DNA of 64,000 nucleotides from Penelope pileata (GCA_013396635.1 WBMW01005750.1:1-64000); one strand, 5' to 3'; positions 1 to 11,869 are shown, counted from the stretch's first letter. The notes: generated by a model from the sequence alone, not told the origin. Numbers and translations are program-made.

Positions 1-518
1 TAGGTCAAACCGGGACAATCTTCTACAGCTGATGTCCCAATGACAGACAAATTCCATCACGGATATTCCCAAAGAGAAGTGCATGTTTGCCTTCAAGGCA
101 AAAACTGAACTTTGCATTCTAGGCAGCATGCAGCTGGAGTGTTATTGAGAAAGCTGACAGGCATTGAGTGTCCTCATAGAAGTGCTCTGGGAGGGGCAAA
201 ACCAAGATAAATGAGCCTCATCACACTATGTAGTACTATCAAATCATGCTGAGATGCCTGAGACAGGAGAGGGAAGCTCTTTGCCTAAATAGAACATGAA
301 ATGAAACACAATCTCAGGCTACAAAATCCCTTTAATGACCAAATAATGGAAGATGAACCAGAATTTTTTTGTTTTCCTTTTTCCCTGGGTAATAATTTTC
401 AGTGAGATGTGTGATTTTTCACTATGTCTTCTTTTTCTCTGAATTGCACACTTACTTGTGCTCTCATATTGCCTCCAGATAAACTAGATGTTGACATTAA
501 GGAATTACTAAGAAGGTG

Positions 519-563
519 TAATTACTAATTAGCCTGTCCCACCCTCCTTGACAGTTCAATTAG
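519..563. promoter_or_regulatory. Possible homeodomain binding-site cluster
   Basis: TAATTACTAATTAG at 519-532 carries two TAATTA/CTAATTAG cores, and a third core, CAATTAG, lies at 558-563. TAAT cores are the recognition unit of Antp-class and LIM/paired homeodomain proteins. Three within 45 bp, with two directly abutting, could mark an enhancer, but such cores are common by chance in AT-rich DNA. Regulatory role is inference only. Confidence 0.2.
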
Positions 564-1595
564 ATTGAGATGAGAGGAGGGATGCCTCTTCAAACTGAAG
601 TGAATGTTGTTCTTCTGGGTACACAAACACAAAGCAGCTTATATTCTTTTCATTGAAGACCTAGTCCCCTTGGACAATAGGGAACCTGGTCTTCCCTCTG
701 TTTTTCTCCTGTCAGTCATTGCAGTTCTGGTAAACCCAGCTGAGACAAATGGGGCAATTTGGGGAAGGCAGCTGGGTCCCCTTCTGCGTGGAAGGAGAGA
801 GGATACACAGCTCTCTTCTCTGTGTAACTCTGCAGAGGAGGAGGCTGTTTTTCCCTTGGCCGAAGGTAAAATCTGTGGCATGATCATGCATCATTCAGAA
901 GATCTGCAAAAGATTGCTTTTGCTTGAAGATCAGATTTCCTATTTTAACATCCTTTTTGTTAAGTCTTCACTTCTCAGACTTGCAAAGTTCACACTAGCA
1001 AGACTCAGTGAAGCTCCCTTTTCCAAATTATGCTTTTCTCACCCTTCCCCTGCCGTTCTTTTCTCCTTACCATCCACGTCTATTCAAACGAAGTTCCAAG
1101 TAGTATTCTAATTCAATTCCAGGAATGGCATCTTGGGATGATGGTTAATGGCACTGAAATCTAGAGCTCTGCCTGGTTTAGGCTTAAATTCACTAAAAGA
1201 TTTATTTTCTCCCCAGCTTCAAATCATGACAGGTCATCATAAACGTTAACAATTGTTGATTAACTCTTTGTGAACAAAAGGAGATATTCTTCTGTTCCAG
1301 TGAGCCCGTTCACACTTATCACTAATGAATATATTGTTCTCCAAACAGAAGCACAATCCCATGATAAGTAATTTGTAGCATGCAGCACATGGCAATTCTC
1401 TGTTGAGTGAAAGAAAATGCAAACTATAAGTGTTCATCTTTATTACGATTACAAATTGCTCTCAAAAGTGCCAAATATAGATGAGATGTGTCAGCATTTG
1501 ACAACAGAAGAGGCAGAAAGCCAGCTCCAGACAACTGTGCCATAAGAAAACTATGCTTATAGCATCTTGCTGAAACTATTCCTAACAAGAGAAAT

Positions 1596-1625
1596 TTAGT
1601 TAGTTAGTTTGTTTGTTTGTTTTTC
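1596..1625. repeat. Short TTAG/TTTG simple repeat
   Basis: Three TTAG units run directly into several GTTT units and a short T run. This is an ordinary compound microsatellite and is followed by CCCCAG. No function is suggested. Confidence 0.8.
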
Positions 1626-3274
1626 CCCAGGAGCCAGCCTGTATTCTTTTATTCGTTTAATATTCAGCTCTGACTTCTTTTACTGCTTGAAACTGGACTT
1701 TATATTTGTTTTCAGGCTAGAACTACTTCATGTATGAGTGCCAAAGAAATGCTGTAGAATTTAAAAACTGCACTGTCCACTGGCAGAAGAAAAAGGAAAT
1801 GAAAGCAGTTATTTACATTTTCACCATATGGCATATGATCTCATAAGTTGAATCCCTGAAGGGCAGACATAAACTTAATTTTCCAGTGGCTACAATTTTT
1901 CACGATATCAGCTAACTGCTGACTTCAGGCTCCTATTTCAGCTACTGAATCTGTGCCTTTTTTCCAAGATGTTGCTATCCCTTTGAAATCAAACCTCTAT
2001 AAAATTGTTTAGAAATGAATTTCAGAAATGCGATTTTAGACATACATGTGGCAAGTCATTCATAATGCACGTTAAGATCAAACTTTTAAGTTTCTTTCAG
2101 AGTTACTGCAAATAAAACTTAATGTTTAAAATGTAGAAAAAAAATATTTTTTCTTCTGAAGCAAGGCCTTTTGCCAGTGGCTGTGGAAGCTGAGTAGGAT
2201 AGATAAACATTTGGCATAACCTGCAATTCATCCGTGAGCTGTCATTGAAAGTCAGAGGTTTGGAGGACAGGAAGCTAGGCAACAGGCCTGCCTGGTTACG
2301 TATATTGACAGCAGTGACAGCAGATATTCGGATGGGAAACAAAGATGCCACATCTCAGCACTAAACTCAGAGGGGTATAAAAATTAACTAGTGTCACAGT
2401 GAGGGAGAAAAAAAGAGGGAGAGCTTCCACTGGAAATGCCATGCCACCTCATTAAGATGAGAAGTTTTACTGGAATAGGTAAGCAGAGCAATACTGGAGG
2501 GCAGGCTGGAGGGTGAAATAGTGAAATGGCATTAATGTACAGGTAGGAGAACTTTAGCAGCAGGCAGGTATACTCAAAAGCTGACGAAGAAACTCATGTA
2601 CAGGACTAGGATGTTCCGCTTCACAGTATTTTTAATTGAAAAATCAAAAGAATTTGCAGCTTCCATTTCTAAACTCACAGTTACATATTTTCAGGAACCT
2701 GAAAAAAGATATAGAAAGTATTTGGGGTTTTAGGCACATTCCCTAAACTTGAAAAATAAAGTTAAAGCACAAAGTTTCTAGCATGCATGGAAACTTAAAC
2801 TGATGCATCTAGCAAGAAGCATTTGACATACAATTTAATATTTGTATACAAAGTTATATTAAGATGAGGTTGATAGTTGGAACATTCTAAAAATGAAAAC
2901 TCAGTACCCAAAGTATTTCAAATTCAGAAATAAGCATGTCTGCCAATTTCTTTGTTTATCTCAGTTAAGAAAAAAATGCTCTTGAATCAACCACAAAGCA
3001 GGCTAACTTCCCATACAAAATTAAGCTTAACTAAGCCTGAAAATAAAAAGTAAAATCAAGACATAAAAGCCCCATACTCACTGTGGGAAGGTTCAGTCTG
3101 TGATGGTAGGACTTTTGATAATCTTGTACCCAGTTTTTAAATTGCTTGAAGTCTGAAACTGGCACCACAAATAAATTGTGAGCATGAGATTCATTTGCAA
3201 ATGAGGCCACTCATTTAAACAGTAATTGATGTCCAAATGGCAGATTGTTTTTCTACTTTGAAGGAGCCTAGATT

Positions 3275-4648
3275 ATGAAAAATAAAAGCAAAAAAAAAAG
3301 AAAAACTGACTGGAAAAGGGGGAACATAACCCCCATTTTCAAGAAGGGGAAAAAAGAAGATCCTGGAAACTACAGGCTGGTCAGTCTCACCTCTGCGCCT
3401 GGCAAGATCATGGAGCAGATCCTCCTGAAGGCTCTACTAAGGCACATGGAAAATCGAGAGGAGGTGATTGGCGGCAACCAACATGGCTTCACCAAGGGCA
3501 AATCGTGCCTGACAAATCTGGTGGCCTTCTATGATGGAGTCACAGCAACAGTGGATAAAGGGAGGGCAACCGACGTCATCTACCTGGACTTGTGCAAGGC
3601 ATTTGACACTGTCCCGCACAGTACCCTGGTTGATAAACTGGATAAATATGGGTTTGATGGACGAACCACTCGCTGGATAAGGAACTGGCTGGATGGCCGC
3701 ACTCAGAGAGTGGCGGTCAATGGCTCAGTGTCTGAATGGAGACCAGTGACGAGTGGTGTTCCTCAGGGATCGGTACTGGGACCAGTGCTGTTTAACATCT
3801 TTGTCGGTGACATGGACAGTGGGATCGAATGCACCCTCAGCAAGTTTGCAGATGATGCCAAGCTGTGTGGTGCAGTCGACACGCCAGAGGGAAGGGATGC
3901 CATCCAGAGGGACCTGGACAGGCTTGAGAGGTGGGCCCATGCCAACCTCATGAAATTCAACAAAGCCAAGTGCAAGGTCCTGCACCTGGGTCGGAGCAAT
4001 CCCAAGTACACATACAGGCTGGGCGGAGAATGGCTTGAGAGTAGCCCTGAGGAGAGGGACTTGGGGGTGTGTGTTGACGAGAAACTCAACATGAGCCGGC
4101 AGTGTGCGCTTGCAGCCCAGAAGGCCAACCGCATCCTGGGCTGCATCAAGAGAAGTGTGGCCAGCAGGTCGAGGGAGGTGATTCTGCCCCTCTACTCTGC
4201 TCTCGTGAGACCTCACCTGGAGTATTGTGTCCAGTTCTGGGGCCCCCAACACAAGAAGGATGTGGAGCTGTTGGAGCGGGTCCAGAGGAGGGCCACGAGG
4301 ATGATCAGAGGGCTGGAGCACCTCCCCTACGAGGACAGGCTGAGAGAGTTGGGACTCTTCAGCCTGGAGAAGAGAAGGCTGCGGGGGGACCTGATAGCAG
4401 CCTTCCAGTACCTGAAGGGGGCCTACAGGAAAGCTGGGGAGGGGCTTTTTACAAGGATAGATAATGACAGAACAAGGGGTAATGGTTATAAACTGGAAGA
4501 GGGTAGATTTAGGCTGGATATAAGGAAGAAATTCTTCACTGTGAGGGTGGTGAGACACTGGAACAGGTTGCCCAGGGAAGTCGTTGATGCTCCCTCCCTG
4601 GAAGTATTCAAAGCCAGGCTGCATGGGGCTTTGGGCAACCTGGTCTAG
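3275..4648 (+). CDS. CR1 ORF2 C-terminal fragment: reverse transcriptase
   Basis: The 457-codon frame encodes the reverse transcriptase and C-terminal region of CR1 ORF2p, which copies element RNA at a nicked chromosomal site. Residues from about 11 onward are CR1. The family's fingers segment (ITPIFKKGKKEDPGNYR) is near residues 18-34. Motif A is YLDLCKAFD with the catalytic Asp at residue 105. SGVPQGS starts at 160. The catalytic FADD box is at 191-194. The C-terminal part carries SREVILPLYSALVRPHLEYC and a DRTRGNG...RHWNRLPREV block, ending at the family's normal stop. The ATG at 3275 is in flanking host DNA, and its first ten codons are Lys-rich target sequence. A full ORF2p is roughly twice this length and has an N-terminal endonuclease, missing here. 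I see no promoter, so expression is unlikely unless read through. Confidence 0.9.
   Translation: MKNKSKKKRKTDWKRGNITPIFKKGKKEDPGNYRLVSLTSAPGKIMEQILLKALLRHMENREEVIGGNQHGFTKGKSCLTNLVAFYDGVTATVDKGRATDVIYLDLCKAFDTVPHSTLVDKLDKYGFDGRTTRWIRNWLDGRTQRVAVNGSVSEWRPVTSGVPQGSVLGPVLFNIFVGDMDSGIECTLSKFADDAKLCGAVDTPEGRDAIQRDLDRLERWAHANLMKFNKAKCKVLHLGRSNPKYTYRLGGEWLESSPEERDLGVCVDEKLNMSRQCALAAQKANRILGCIKRSVASRSREVILPLYSALVRPHLEYCVQFWGPQHKKDVELLERVQRRATRMIRGLEHLPYEDRLRELGLFSLEKRRLRGDLIAAFQYLKGAYRKAGEGLFTRIDNDRTRGNGYKLEEGRFRLDIRKKFFTVRVVRHWNRLPREVVDAPSLEVFKARLHGALGNLV
3295..3305. repeat. Possible target-site duplication, left copy
   Basis: AAAAAGAAAAA lies directly before the first CR1-like base. The same 11 bases follow the last tail unit at 4744-4754. 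Exact placement at both edges supports a duplicated target, but the sequence is low-complexity and CR1 elements often leave short or no duplications. Confidence 0.5.
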
Positions 4649-4743
4649 TGGGAGGTGTCCTTGCCCATGGCAGGGGGGTTGGAACAAGATGATCTCTAAG
4701 GTCCCTTCCAACCTGAACCATTCTATGATTCTATGATTCTATG
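3306..4743 (+). mobile_element. CR1 LINE, 5'-truncated, well preserved
   Basis: A non-LTR retrotransposon copy of about 1.44 kb. It starts inside the ORF2 reverse-transcriptase region, continues through the natural ORF2 stop at 4646-4648, and has a short 3' UTR with the CR1 block around GATGATCTCTAAGGTCCCTT. It ends in three perfect ATTCTATG units at 4720-4743. The 5' UTR, ORF1 and the ORF2 endonuclease are absent, as expected from incomplete reverse transcription during target-primed insertion. The coding part has no frameshift or premature stop, so this is the youngest-looking element in the window. It is not autonomous, because it lacks endonuclease and promoter. Possible 11-bp duplications flank it. 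Confidence 0.95.
4720..4743 (+). repeat. CR1 3' tail, three ATTCTATG units
   Basis: Three perfect 8-bp ATTCTATG units end the element. CR1 elements finish in such a short tandem repeat instead of poly(A); the repeat is recognised during target-primed reverse transcription. Perfect units suggest little decay since insertion. Confidence 0.95.
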
Positions 4744-4754
4744 AAAAAGAAAAA
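4744..4754. repeat. Possible target-site duplication, right copy
   Basis: AAAAAGAAAAA directly follows the CR1 tail and matches 3295-3305 exactly. See the left copy for the caution about low complexity. Confidence 0.5.
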
Positions 4755-7700
4755 AGTCCATCTTTTTCACCTATCTCATGTACGCTTCACTTATACATAG
4801 GCACATTTCACCTGTCCTTAAATCCTCATTTCAAAGTTACTTATTAACATCTTGAAAAATGCTTAAATATGTTGGTCAGGGAGTTCTTCTAAAAGGAAGA
4901 GCTCTAAAAGCCTTAAAGACTTTTTTGTTCAGCTCGTGCTCAGAGGAAAAACAGCATATATAGAATACATATTCACAGCTGACAATGCTGAGAATGGTCA
5001 TCCTGTCACATTTTGTCCTCTTGTTCCTTGTAACTATTTCAGCTGCTCTCCTTGGGGGTTTACATGTTTGCTTGCCATCAGAAGGTCAGTATTCGTTGAC
5101 TTGTCCTAAAGTTTGAAAACGGTCCCACTAGTTGAAATGGCTTGAGAAAAAACTATTTGCAGTCCATGTATCTTAAAGCAAATTTTTAGAGAAAGAACAA
5201 AATCAAAAAGAAAAGGAAATAAATGCTCACAGAACAGAGAACTGAAAAGTGTTAACTCTACAGCTGAGCAAGCTGAAGAGTGTAGACCTTCCATTGACCT
5301 TGGGCAGAACAGCGCTTGAAGAGGCAGGTACAGTGCCGCCTGCTAACATTGCTTTGAACTATTAATCATGGTGCCTATCTGGGTGCATCTGGAGACTGCA
5401 GTCAGGGAAATACCAAATTTTCCCCCCTAGCCTTCTGCAAAACTGAAACCAGTAGAGAGGAAATAGTTTCCGTTAATGGCAAACACCCACCCAGGCAGCA
5501 TAACAAATAGTTGTTCTCTGTATGTTAAATGAAAAGGATGCCTGATGTGCAGGACTGTTTTCCATTGTTGTTTAGCATCCTTTTGGTTAGAGATGCTCTC
5601 CTGACCAGCAATGTGTAATGAATTTTCTAGTTCCTGGTGTGTATGCACAGCTGAGTCTATAACTTGTTGCTCTTTCAGTTGTTTCAGCACATCAGCAGAA
5701 TTCATATAAATGTCATATTCTTAATGGCTTTTAGCTGACTCAGGGCTAAACACACAGTTTCCATCATGGGACTAAACTGGTTATGCACAATCAGTAATCT
5801 ATAGGAGGTCTAAAGTTATGCTGACTGAGAGAGCTGAGGTGATACCTCTGTGATAAGAACATGCATCTTTAAAGCATTGTGAGTAACATGATACCACAAG
5901 GTTTCCTTTATTACTGCCTGAATACAAAGAAAGCATGAATATACAGAGTGGCATAAGTAATCTCTTTTGGTTTTTGCTGTGTTCCTTTGCACACAGCCTG
6001 TTCTTTTGTGAGCAAGGAGTGCTGCTCTAGCTTGTTCTTCCCTATGTCTAGCTCTGTCAGAGACATTGACTTTTTCTGTCTTTTCCATTAGATTTCTCAT
6101 TCTTCATCCTACCTTGTTATAAAGGCTTTTAGGCAACATTTTCTTCATTATTCCATGTCATCTTGCTGTCCTTCAGTGATGGATAGAGAGATTTATTTTT
6201 TATCAAACTTCATAAAATGTAAGATGATGGTCCCCGTATAAAATTGTTATCATCTTCCTTTAAAAGAAGAAAATCAATAGTAAGGTAACTATAGACACGT
6301 GTGCAAAAGCACATCAGGCAAGTACTTTTAAACATAACTCATGCTGTTATTGATCTACTGGAGTCTGGCAGATTAAATAACAAAATTGAAATTTCTGTTC
6401 ATGACTTCGTCAGTGTTAACTATTGTCATTTATCAAAATCAAGCTAAAAAACCTCATGAACAACAACTAAGGTAAATAGAGTTGAAGTGTAACTAATTTG
6501 AAAACAAATTTAATGATTAAGAAACTGTTTCAAATAATTGCCTTGTTTGATAAAAGTATATTGCAGCCACTGTGTTAAAGGAAAAGATAAATGTACTGCA
6601 ACTTACTACTGATTTATTGCTACACAGAAGATAATAAAAACAACAATAAAAAGACATGCAAACAAGCAATACAGATCAAATTCATTGTTTCTGGGAAGAG
6701 TATTTTGCTCCTCATATGCAAGTGTTGCACATTCATGTCTCTATAGACAGATGTACACTACGTTTGCAGACGTGACTGCGAATTGAGTAATTCTTCTGGA
6801 GTGACAGAAACAAAGCAGATCATTAATCCCTTAATCACAGAGCCAGAAGGTCTGCAACTACTCTTCCGTTACACCAAGTTTTTGTTCTTTGTTATCAAGT
6901 TCTTCAAAATAAAACAGTTCAAAAAATGGCCAGAAGCTAAAAGATCAAACACTGAGCAGGAACAGGAAAAAATAAAAGCAGAACAAAATGGAGTGCAAAG
7001 GGTAAAATACTCCAACACTCACAAGTGCAAGTAGTCCCTATATTAATGTACAGAACAAGGTGCAGTACGTATTGTTTTCATTATGGTAAACCCTCAGAGA
7101 CCCCTCTCTTGCTGTGTATTGCTAGTGGCCACCAGTCTCTCTGGATTCAAAAGCAGCAATATAACATCAGTTCCACTGGATTCAGACTTGCAGCTGTACA
7201 CTTTTTATAGAAGCAATATAACTTCTTAAACACAAAGGGTCACAACTTACTCGTGACTGCTCTTGTAAGTCAAGTGCCACAAAAAGATCTGAGATATTAG
7301 GTCTAGGATAAAAAGTGAAGATCATTAAGTTCCTGCTTATCCTCAAAGTACTTAAATGCCTACATCTCCAAAGTCTGTACCACTAATACGCTTAGTAAAT
7401 TTCTATACTTCTGCTACTGGGGGTTCTGCGCATATTCATGTAAGCCCCAATGATAGGTAAGATGTTTAATCATCTGAGTCGCGAGACATTCTCTTTCGTA
7501 ATCCTCAAATTACGTCTCAGGCTATTCATATCCTTAAGTCAGAATCCCAAGAGGATGTATGTATCTTTCCAAAAATGTAAAATAAATTTAAGATTTGTCA
7601 CTGTACTCAGAATTTCCTACTTTCTTGCTCACACAGGCTGCTTTGCTGTTATTGTGGATTCCTCCCTGAGACGCTCAGGCTTTTTTAATGATCCACTGGA

Positions 7701-8253
7701 TTCAGCTTGAGGGTGAGTGCTTCACTCTTAGACAACAATGGAGCAGAACTAGTAAATACCTAATTCTCTGAAAGAAACAGGTCTTGACATAAATTTTATA
7801 TCAGTGGGGAAAATAATAACAGAATATATGTAAGACTTACGAAAAAGCAAAACGTCAGCAACAGGGGCAGGTAAGAATCCAAACGGCTTTAGGGTTCATG
7901 TCTCATTCAGGTGGTGCATTTACATTTCTTGGTGGACAGTATTCAAAGAGAGTCAGTTGAGTAAATGAGTTACTACAGGAAACAGAAAAAGGCCAATAGG
8001 AAGTCTATGCCATTAGAACATGGCTTTGGTTCAATCTTCCAAGGCCACTTGCTCCCTAACACCACTTCTTGAAGAGCACATGGATCAGTGATGGGCACCT
8101 AGTCATTAAGAAAGCATCACGTATTTTTCCAGGACTAGCAGGTCTTGTAACCTGTATCTTCAAAATGCATAAAGGCAGATGCTTAGTTGAAGCTAAAGTG
8201 AGAGTAGTTTCAGTGTTTTTTTATCTTATGTATATATCTTTTTTATATTGTTA
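4755..8253. other. Unique non-coding DNA, no gene seen
   Basis: AT-rich sequence without recognisable coding, RNA or transposon signatures. The open frames here (such as near 5427-5705 on the minus strand) are short, show no recognisable domains and have no supporting splice-site pairs that I could find. I see no structure worth naming. Confidence 0.6.
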
Positions 8254-8570
8254 TGAGGGGGTCAGCCTCTTCTCCCAGATAAATACGGACAGGACAAGAG
8301 GGAATGGCCACAAGTTGTGCCAGGGAAAATTTAGATTAGATATAAGGAAAAACTTTTTCTCTGAAAGAGTGGTCAGGCACTGGAATGGCCTGCCTAGGGA
8401 GGTGGTGGAGTCACCGTCCCTAGCGCTGTTCAAGAAGCGTCTGGATGAGGTGCTAAGGGATATGATTTAGTAGCTTAGTGTGTAGGGATGGTGATAGGAG
8501 GACGGTTGGACTAGATGATCTTGTAGGTCCTTTCCAACCTTGTGTTTCTATGATTCTATGATTCTATGAT
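8254..8570 (+). mobile_element. CR1 LINE 3' fragment
   Basis: A severely 5'-truncated CR1 of about 0.3 kb, containing the last 71 codons of ORF2, a short 3' UTR with the GATGATCTTGTAGGTCCTTTCC block, and a tail of one TTTCTATG plus two ATTCTATG units at 8545-8568. The UTR and tail differ from the copy at 3306-4743, so it belongs to another CR1 subfamily. I could not find a convincing target duplication. The 5' edge is judged from where similarity to the CR1 C-terminus begins, at about GGGGGTCAGCC. Confidence 0.93.
8255..8470 (+). pseudogene. CR1 ORF2 C-terminal remnant
   Basis: The in-frame segment ends at the natural ORF2 stop and aligns with the C-terminus of the element at 3306-4743: a DRTRGNG(H/Y)KL block, then FRLDIRK(N/K)FF, RHWN(G/R)LPREVV and a terminal PSL..FK.RL stretch. 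It has no frameshift. The reverse-transcriptase catalytic core is entirely absent, so the fragment has no enzymatic function. The same frame stays open upstream to an ATG at 8069, but those 62 codons are unrelated flanking DNA. Confidence 0.85.
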
Positions 8571-8835
8571 CTTCCCCAAAATCTGGCTATTTTTGAGCTC
8601 TTTTGTTGTTGTAAACAGACATTGTGCTGTGAGCTAGATCCTAATAGTATTAGTTAGCATTGCTCTACTAACTTACTGGAGCTTTGTCAGTTTGTGAAAA
8701 CTGCAAATTTGGTCTGCTGATCTAAAAAAAAACTGCAGTATCTCCTGATAATCTATAAATATGTGTGATTAGGGAAACAACTGAGTCAGTTAACCTGTAA
8801 ATAATCATGTAATTTTTGTGTACTATACATACTGG

Positions 8836-8930
8836 AATAAAAAATATATATTTTATATGAAAAATTTTACTTAAATCATATAAAAGAATTAATTTATTAA
8901 TATAACATATACAAATATGAATGTCATTTT
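8836..8930. repeat. AT-rich low-complexity stretch
   Basis: Nearly pure A/T sequence with repeated TATATA, AAATTTT-like and TTAAT motifs. It shows no clean tandem unit. This is ordinary low-complexity DNA. Confidence 0.6.
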
Positions 8931-10635
8931 AGCAGAAAACATAGAAAATGAATGAGAAAGAAATCTGTCCTTATATATGTGGAGATTATTGTTTTGATAA
9001 CTCTTGAAGTTCGTTTCTCACTTTATAAAATTGTGCTTCACTATATGAAGAATAAATAGGTCATAATGGTGCCCAGAGACTAACTTTGACAATCACTGCA
9101 ACCTTCAGAGACAGTAGTGTAGAAATATATATTTCATAAATAGAAGCTTATGATTCTGCTGCCCTACCTGAGGGATGCATTTGTCAGGAGTTTTCCTTAT
9201 TTGGAGACTTTGTGATGTAGTCAAAGCAGAATTTGCTTTCATGGCAGCTAAACTGAAAATGAAAAGTTTAGTATTTTCCCTGCTTGACAACATATAGATT
9301 TAAGAAGTGCCAGTTACCTCTGCTGAAGAATGACAAGTTGGGTAAAAGTCCTCACTTTCAAGTGGCTGTTGTTCTTTTGTAAATTGTGCTTCTCTGGAGG
9401 TCAAAAGCCAAAGTGAATTGCATTTTAATGAGTCATTTCAATTCTTAATTGGATATTGTTATATGCAAGGCAAAGAATAAATCAATATTAACATACCTAA
9501 ACATATATATATTTAATTGTGAATTGCAATGTACTGAAGGTCCTTTAGAAAATAATTAACAGATTTAAAATATTTTGAAGAAGAAGTTCTCATCTAATGA
9601 GTTCCCAGAGTGCCAGGACTTATGGAATACATCCGTCCTGTAAAACGAATTTAAATACAACCAGGCAGAAGATGCACTTAAGGCACTAACCCATCTAACA
9701 CAATGATAGAAGGAGACGCAAAGGTTTAATTTTTATGTAGGCTTCTTTACCTTTATAGCATCTCCTCTGAAGGTGAATTCCTCTTTCAGTTTGTTATTGT
9801 GTGCATTTCAGAAATCAATATTCAGAGACCATAAAATAATGTGAATTTTAGCATATGAATCATCAATATTTAATTCTTATTCACACGTTTTTTCAAGAAT
9901 ATTTTACAATTATTTTTCAAGACAGAATTTTCCCTAAGTGAAAAGGAAAGTCTGCAACAGCTGAACTCAGATACCTCATAAGATGACTGCTGCCAGAAGT
10001 GTTCAGGGATGCTCAGATTGCTATGCAGAAACGTTAGATGTGTCATTTTTCAGTTGTGATTCTGGATTCACTAAAAAGGTAATTTGCAACATTTAAGTAC
10101 CAAGGCTTATATAGTCATATAGCTTACACATATGTATATGTACATAAGGCAAGTAAGACACTTTCCAAGACTTGTAGAAACCTCTACAGAGTGTGAATAT
10201 TGGTACAGCGAGGTGCAGAGGCTCTTGGCCCAATTAGAGGATGGATGAGGATGGGTGAGAAGTCTGCAGTGCCTTGACACAACTCGCAGTCTCCCTGCAC
10301 CAAGCGCTCCAGAGTAAGGGAGGTTAGTGTGAATGCACTTGTAGGGCGAAACACCTTTACAGTGTGAAGAGGAGGCGCTGCTCCCACAGAAGGCATTGCA
10401 GAAGAGGCTGCTGTTTTGAACTGAATCTTAAGGCACCATATTTCTAATAATAACTCTACTTAAGACTGAATGCCATGTCAACTTTTAGGGGAGTATGGGA
10501 AATGTGAGTTAAAATCCATCTCCTTGTGCTAGAAAATTTTGGTGAAGCATTGAGAGAATTTAAAGAATGTAAGAGCTGAATGCACACTGTCCATCTTGTT
10601 GATGTGCTATAAAATACTTCTGGAATTACAGGTAC

Positions 10636-10660
10636 TTTTCTTTTTTTTTTTTTTTTTCAG
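10636..10660 (+). repeat. T tract ending in CAG
   Basis: Pyrimidine tract TTTTC followed by T17 at 10641-10657 and CAG at 10658-10660. It has the look of a 3' splice site. I treat it as a simple T tract because the sequence after it shows no supported exon. Confidence 0.6.
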
Positions 10661-11869
10661 ATTCACAATGTCTCTAAGGGTCTGTAAAACTATTTAAAGT
10701 TGATTCAGATGAAGCATTTTTATAACAAACTTGACTTCAGTTAGAAAGAGTAGAAATAGACCAATCAGTTGTTTTTGAAGCCCCATGACATAAAAGGGAT
10801 GACCAGCTAGTTAGCCTAAAGATTCCTGCCAAACTGGGCAGGAAAAAACTGTACATTAAGTTTCACAAAAGCAAATTCAGGCAGTCAAACAGGACTAATG
10901 AATACCTTGGTGGAGGTAAAGGCTGTCTTACAATCCTGTTTGACCCAAAGTCAAGTAAGTTAAAAAACTGTCCCTACCACAGAGGTCAAATCAACATTGG
11001 AGCAGTCGAAGACTGGGCGAAGACCTGCTGAGGAGGTAGGTCAGCAGATACCCTTTGCCGCTCCAAAAATGACATCTTGTTTTGTAAGGTTCATAAATTT
11101 ATCAGTCTCATTCTGGGGTCCTTAAAGTATTTCTTCATAAAACATCCTTAGCAAGTTAGAATAAGTCAACTTTCAATATTCATCACCTCCATAGTCCACA
11201 TGATATATAAACGAGAAAACAACCATTGCTGTCATCTAGCTTGATCTTCTGCCTAATTTGGGCTGTAGGATTGCCCTAAATTCTTAACATCTCTGTGAGT
11301 TTTTCCTTATAAAAATGCAAAACTGCTACAGACTTTCATTTGGCCCAATATATTATTTATTTATACTAATGTAATATCTGGAAACCATAACTGTCATAAG
11401 CTGACAGACAATGGAGAAGACATGGGTGTGAGCCATCTCAGCTAAGTTTAATTACCTACAGTTTAATATCTGATTTAAGGTGTAGCCAAAGGAAAGGAGA
11501 AATGATTGAGAAGTATGTCCAGAGAGCAATTCATGTTATCCCAGTCTTGTCTAAGTGAGATGAATCATCTTCTGAAAGTGTTTCTCTCTCTATATTAAAT
11601 ATACTGGAAGTCTGAATAACTAACTGAAATGAGATTTCTAGCTTTTAGAAGGCTGATGAAAGATAGAGTGAGTCTTGTCTCATTGCCTAAAAAACTTGCA
11701 GTCTAAATGAAGTAGACCACAGATAAAAAGGAAAATAATTATACAGAGATGAGAAGCAATCTGTCTGGAGCACAATTGCTTTCACAAGTGATTCTTCCCA
11801 GCAGACAATTATCTGTTGGTTCACTCTGCCCCTTCACCAGGTTTGTCAAACAATATCACGCCGTAGGAC

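Larger units (their letters stand above)
1..3294. other. Unique non-coding DNA, no gene seen
   Basis: AT-rich sequence with stop codons in all frames; the open frames present are short, lack family similarity that I recognise and overlap on both strands. The stretch holds a homeodomain-type AT-core cluster near 519-563 and a short TTAG/TTTG simple repeat near 1596-1625. It ends in an A-rich run that became the target of the CR1 insertion. Intergenic or intronic status cannot be decided from the sequence. Confidence 0.6.
8571..11869. other. Unique non-coding DNA, AT-rich, no gene seen
   Basis: No exon, RNA gene or element recognised. Just after the CR1 fragment, about 8836-8930, is a strongly AT-rich low-complexity stretch with TATATA and ATTAAT motifs. 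A T17 run followed by CAG lies at 10641-10660 and resembles a splice acceptor, but no open exon with a matching donor follows it. Otherwise nothing stands out. Confidence 0.6.

Noticed and set aside
3725..4711. 328-codon open frame on the minus strand
   Set aside because: It is the antisense shadow of the CR1 reverse-transcriptase frame. Low stop density comes from the GC-richer coding sequence on the plus strand, and the translation has no recognisable domain.
10641..10660. T17 followed by CAG as a splice acceptor
   Set aside because: The sequence after it has no sustained open frame and no paired donor at exon-like distance that I could see. Long T tracts are common in this window.
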